This document shows, in pieces, positions 52,788 to 55,920 of a stretch of 55,920 bases of DNA; the first letter of the stretch is position 1; each line of letters begins with the position of its first letter. The notes beneath the pieces are model-generated. The model was not told the origin of the DNA. It saw nothing but the letters and a program-made list of their open reading frames with translations, and made no database searches. Source of the DNA: a bacterium. GTDB taxonomy: Bacteria; Vulcanimicrobiota; Vulcanimicrobiia; Vulcanimicrobiales; Vulcanimicrobiaceae. The stretch spans positions 1 through 55,920 of the forward strand of contig JAJYRH010000014.1 in the NCBI GenBank assembly GCA_021794205.1, read 5' to 3'. Made by a program: the position numbers and the translations under genes.

Positions 52788-55454
52788 CTATCGTGCCGAT
52801 GCGAAGAGCCGGTTGCGTTCGCGTTCGAGACGGTCGGCGGTCTCGATCGCTTCGGAGCATTCGTTCGCGTATTCGTGGATGAGCTCGGCCATCTGCATGT
52901 AATCGCCGTACATCGCGTAGGCGCGTTGCGCTGCGGCGCGCGATTCGCGCTCGGCATCTTCGAGCGTGGTGTTCGCCGCCGCGACGAACCCGCCGATGCG
53001 TTCGAAGGCCGCCTGCGCCGCGCGCGCGTGCCGACCGCTCGCCTCGGCTTTGCTGACGTCGGAGGCGATGGCGCCCGCAGTCGCTTTGCTGCGTTTATCG
53101 AGATCGGCGAGCACCGAGCGAATCTCCTGCGTCGAGGATTTCGTCTTGTCGGCGAGCTTGCGCACTTCGGTCGCGACGACGGAGAAGCCGCGCCCGTGTT
53201 CGCCAGCGCGCGCCGCTTCGATCGCAGCGTTGAGCGCGAGCAGGTTCGTTTTGTCGGAGACCGCGCGGACCAGCCCGACGATATCGACGATTTGATTCAT
53301 CGACTTCGCGAATTTACCGAGCGCGTCGCGGCTCTGCATCGCCATCGAGGCGAGCGCGTCGATCGTGGAGAAGAGCCGCTCGACGATACGGTCGGCGTCC
53401 CCGAGCTGCGCTCGCGCTTGCGCGCAGCGCTCCCCGAGCGATGCGAAGCGATCCGCGAGCCCGTTGCTGATCTCCGACATGCCGTGCGACTGCCCGGCGA
53501 GGCTCTTGAGCGAGCTCACGATCTCCGTCTGTGCGTTCTTGCCGATCCTTCCGGCCGAATTCCGCACCACCGCGACCGAGGTGTCGATCGCGTGGATGAC
53601 TTCGTCGACCGAAAATGCGCGCGTGTGCCGCGCGTCGATGGTGGCGCGTTGGTTGCTCCACGAATGTAGCTCGCGCGAGAGCAGCGCTTGGTAGATATCG
53701 GGTGGGAAGAGCGGCTCCATGCGCTCCCATACGAAGGTAGCCGCTTCGATAAACTGCTCGCGTTCGCTATCGGTGAAGCGATGCACCTCCAGGTGGCGTT
53801 GCAATTCGGAGAGCGCTTCGGCCTCCTGTTCGGCCGCGATCGCGCGGTGCATGTTGCGCGCTTCTTCGAACGCTTGGGCGAGCGCGTTGCGATCTTCGGG
53901 CGCGAGTTGGCGCAAGCGGTCGGAGTTGCCGAGCACGATCTGCGTGTTGTATGCGTGCGCGGTTAATGTGAGATAGCGCTGCCCCTCGTAGAGCTTCGCA
54001 CCGACGATATTCGCGAGCGGGTTCTCTTGCGCGTCGACGTCCTTCGCGACGAGAGCGTCGTGCACGCGGTTGAACGGAATCACTTTGGGGATCGAGCCGA
54101 ACGCATGCATGAGCGCGAGATAGACGACCGAATCTTGAATGCGAACGCGCATGCGTTTGAGATCGTCGGGCTGCGTGACGGGATGCAGCGAGTTGGTGAA
54201 ATGCCGCATGCCGTTTTCGAGGAAACCAAGCCCCGTCAAACCGAACGGCGCGAACGATTGCAGCACGTGGCGCCCGAGCGGCCCGTCGATAACGGCGTGC
54301 GCTTCGGCAGGCGTGCTGAAAACGAACGGGAGATCGAAGAGCTGTACCAGCGGCGAGATCGAGCCGGCGACGAACGTCGTGACGCTGACGATATCGAGTT
54401 CGCCGGAGCGAACGCGCAGGAGTTCTTCCTGTTCGGTTCCGCCTTCGAACGGTATGTGCAATTCGATACGCAGGCGACCGGAGGTGAGTTCTTCGATGCG
54501 CTTCTGAACGTACTGTAGCGCGCGCGCCGGCGGGTAACCGGGCGGCAGGAGCGTCGCGCAACGCAACGTCGCGCCGTCGGAGCGCTGCACGACCGCAGAA
54601 CGCGAGAGATAGGCCATCTCGGCGCCGTAATAGGAAAGGCGCTGCGTTGCGAACGCCGCCTCGAGCGCCTCGCGCCCTTCTTCGGCCATCATCGTTGAAA
54701 GCGAGGCGGTGCGTTCGATCATTTTGTTCGACTGATCGCTCTGCTGTCCGCTCGCCTGCACCGCACCATCGATCGCGTGCGAGAGATCGGTCGAGAGCGA
54801 GGCGACCAGTTGGATCGCTTCTTGCGCTTGGCGCGCGAGCGGCGCCGATTCCGCGGACTGCTCCGCGCTCGCCCGCACCGCTGCGATCGTCGCTTCGGCT
54901 TCGCGGCGCACTTCGACGACGAGCCCGGTGATCACGGAGGTCGATTCGCCGGTGGTTTTCGCGAGCCGGCCGACTTCGCCGGCGACGACGGCGAAGCCGA
55001 GCCCGTGCTTGCCAGCGCGCGCCGCCTCGATTGCGGCGTTAAGCGCGAGCAACTGGGTTTCGTCGGAGACATCTTCAACGAACGCGGCCATGCGCCCGAT
55101 CTCGCTCATCAGGCGACCGAATTCATCCATCGCCGCGGCGGTCTGCCCGGAGAGCTCCGCGAGTTGTTGGACCGAGGTGAGGAGCTCGCCGACGACCTGG
55201 ACCGATTCGGCGAGCGCGCTGGTGGTGGCGTGCGCTTGGGTCTGTGCCTGTTGGAGGCGCGAGGCGGTCGTCCAGGAATCGCGCGAGAGCAGATCCGCGG
55301 TCTCGGCGAGTGCGACCATGAGCGTGGTCTGCTCCTGGGCGGTCGCCGCGATCGATTCCGAGATGCTCCGGACCGACTCGACGGCGTGGGAGATCGATTC
55401 GGAGAACTGCTCGAACGAAGGGTCGAGCGCTGGGGCCGGGGACGCATCGATCAT
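52788..55454 (-). CDS. Soluble chemoreceptor: MCP - TRAP DctP-type binding domain - MCP
   Basis: This 888-residue protein has three parts. Residues 20-270 form a first MCP signalling coiled coil whose hairpin tip is at 130-168 ([19 protein letters not shown], then [12 protein letters not shown]). Residues about 297-595 are a TRAP-transporter DctP-like solute-binding domain: [35 protein letters not shown], the [20 protein letters not shown] region with the usual substrate Arg (Arg435/437), and ENPLANI. Residues 620-885 form a second MCP domain with tip 733-768 ([31 protein letters not shown]). I see no signal peptide, transmembrane segment or HAMP domain, so it is cytoplasmic. It precedes PAS-LuxR with no gap. 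Confidence 0.9.
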   Translation of the reverse strand: MIDASPAPALDPSFEQFSESISHAVESVRSISESIAATAQEQTTLMVALAETADLLSRDSWTTASRLQQAQTQAHATTSALAESVQVVGELLTSVQQLAELSGQTAAAMDEFGRLMSEIGRMAAFVEDVSDETQLLALNAAIEAARAGKHGLGFAVVAGEVGRLAKTTGESTSVITGLVVEVRREAEATIAAVRASAEQSAESAPLARQAQEAIQLVASLSTDLSHAIDGAVQASGQQSDQSNKMIERTASLSTMMAEEGREALEAAFATQRLSYYGAEMAYLSRSAVVQRSDGATLRCATLLPPGYPPARALQYVQKRIEELTSGRLRIELHIPFEGGTEQEELLRVRSGELDIVSVTTFVAGSISPLVQLFDLPFVFSTPAEAHAVIDGPLGRHVLQSFAPFGLTGLGFLENGMRHFTNSLHPVTQPDDLKRMRVRIQDSVVYLALMHAFGSIPKVIPFNRVHDALVAKDVDAQENPLANIVGAKLYEGQRYLTLTAHAYNTQIVLGNSDRLRQLAPEDRNALAQAFEEARNMHRAIAAEQEAEALSELQRHLEVHRFTDSEREQFIEAATFVWERMEPLFPPDIYQALLSRELHSWSNQRATIDARHTRAFSVDEVIHAIDTSVAVVRNSAGRIGKNAQTEIVSSLKSLAGQSHGMSEISNGLADRFASLGERCAQARAQLGDADRIVERLFSTIDALASMAMQSRDALGKFAKSMNQIVDIVGLVRAVSDKTNLLALNAAIEAARAGEHGRGFSVVATEVRKLADKTKSSTQEIRSVLADLDKRSKATAGAIASDVSKAEASGRHARAAQAAFERIGGFVAAANTTLEDAERESRAAAQRAYAMYGDYMQMAELIHEYANECSEAIETADRLERERNRLFASAR

Positions 55455-55498
55455 CAGAGGGCGGAAGTTAGGAGAGCCGTGGCGGAGGGCCTGCCGAG

Positions 55499-55920
55499 GT
55501 CACCCCGAGGGGCGCTCGCTGTCACCCCGAGTAGCGCCCTGTCACCCCGAGTAGCTGCCGAAGGCAGCGTATCGAGGGGCGCCCGCTGTCACCCCGAGTA
55601 GCTGCCGAAGGCAGCGTATCGAGGGGCAATGTTTGTCACCCCGAGTAGCTGCCGAAGGCAGCGTATCGAGGGGCAATGTTTGTCACCCCGAGTAGCTGCC
55701 GAAGGCAGCGTATCGAGGGGCGCTCGCTGTCACCCCGAGTAGATGGCGAAGCCATCGTATCGAGGGGCAATGTTTGTCATCCCGAGTAGCTGCCGAAGGC
55801 AGCGTATCGAGGGGCAATGTTTGTCACCCCGAGTAGCTGCCGAAGGCAGCGTATCGAGGGGCAATGTTTGTCACCCCGAGTAGCTGCCGAAGGCAGCGTA
55901 TCGAGGGGCAATGTTTGTCA
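55499..55920 (+). repeat. Tandem array of 47-bp palindromic repeats
   Basis: Two truncated units (55499, 55520) are followed by eight full units starting at 55540, 55587, 55634, 55681, 55728, 55775, 55822 and 55869, and the head of a ninth at 55916, all at exactly 47 bp. Each unit is TGTCACCCCGAGTAG, a hairpin with inner stem CTGCC-GAA-GGCAG and outer pairing CCCCGA with TCGAGGGG, and a short variable linker (CAATGTT or CGCTCGC). One unit has ATGGC-GAA-GCCAT in place of the inner stem, a compensatory change that keeps pairing. The array probably continues beyond the window. It holds no gene. Confidence 0.92.

Noticed and set aside
55499-55920. Repeat array as a CRISPR
   Set aside because: The linkers between repeats are only about 6-9 bases and nearly identical, there are no unique spacers, and no cas genes are present.

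Overview
This is a GC-rich bacterial chromosome segment with frequent GTG and TTG starts, densely packed genes and several translationally coupled operons. It carries Gram-positive-type division genes (whiA, divIVA, sepF) and a csaB/DUF5693 wall pair, together with flagellar and lipoprotein genes. That mix points to a deep-branching Terrabacteria lineage. Candidatus Eremiobacterota (WPS-2) is my best guess, but this is inference: no rRNA or other decisive marker is present.

Layout. 0.4-3.0 kb: a MATE exporter, an S4 RNA-binding protein and whiA. 3.1-8.4 kb: a lower-glycolysis operon (gap-pgk-tpiA-gpmI) followed by a purine nucleoside phosphorylase. 8.4-10.9 kb: a small flagellar operon (flgF, flgG, a 48-aa protein, a FliA-type sigma factor and a 100-aa protein). 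10.9-14.6 kb: lgt-yggS-sepF-divIVA-leuB. 14.6-17.8 kb, divergent: ccdA-lspA-rluD-tgt. 17.8-24.5 kb: ileS, csaB, a DUF5693 membrane protein and an enoyl-CoA hydratase. 24.7-30.9 kb: a His-rich protein, a 52-aa membrane protein, a beta-propeller lipoprotein, tRNA-Val(UAC), DUF4126, an S41 protease and copZ-copA. 30.9-39.7 kb: housekeeping and transport genes (DUF2252, EamA, Sua5, an EXORDIUM-like lipoprotein, MFS, a NicO/UreH-like exporter, a Kal-like hotdog enzyme, MazG and a PrsA-like foldase).

39.8-42.4 kb is a visibly lower-GC accessory patch. It holds a frameshifted lipoprotein gene, a second small lipoprotein and an IS3 transposase remnant. One side is bounded by a truncated copy of the 3' end of tryptophanase and the other by the intact tnaA.

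44.2-55.5 kb is the most interesting part. A single-strand gene train with gaps of 12 bp or less runs TetR regulator, dienoyl-CoA hydratase, ring hydrolase-like protein, 6-hydroxycyclohexenecarbonyl-CoA dehydrogenase, four subunits of an ATP-dependent (class I, Bzd-type) benzoyl-CoA reductase, and a hemerythrin coupled by a GTGA overlap. It encodes anaerobic dearomatisation of benzoyl-CoA with an O2- or iron-handling protein attached. Immediately upstream on the same strand are a PAS-LuxR regulator and a soluble 888-aa chemoreceptor. In the chemoreceptor a TRAP-transporter DctP-type binding domain is sandwiched between two complete MCP signalling hairpins. I know of no described receptor with this architecture. 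I propose that the locus couples sensing of an aromatic or organic acid in the cytoplasm to taxis and to benzoyl-CoA catabolism. No benzoate-CoA ligase, ferredoxin or lower-pathway genes are in the window.

The right edge is a 47-bp tandem array of palindromic repeats with compensatory stem changes. Degenerate relatives of the same repeat lie at the left edge.
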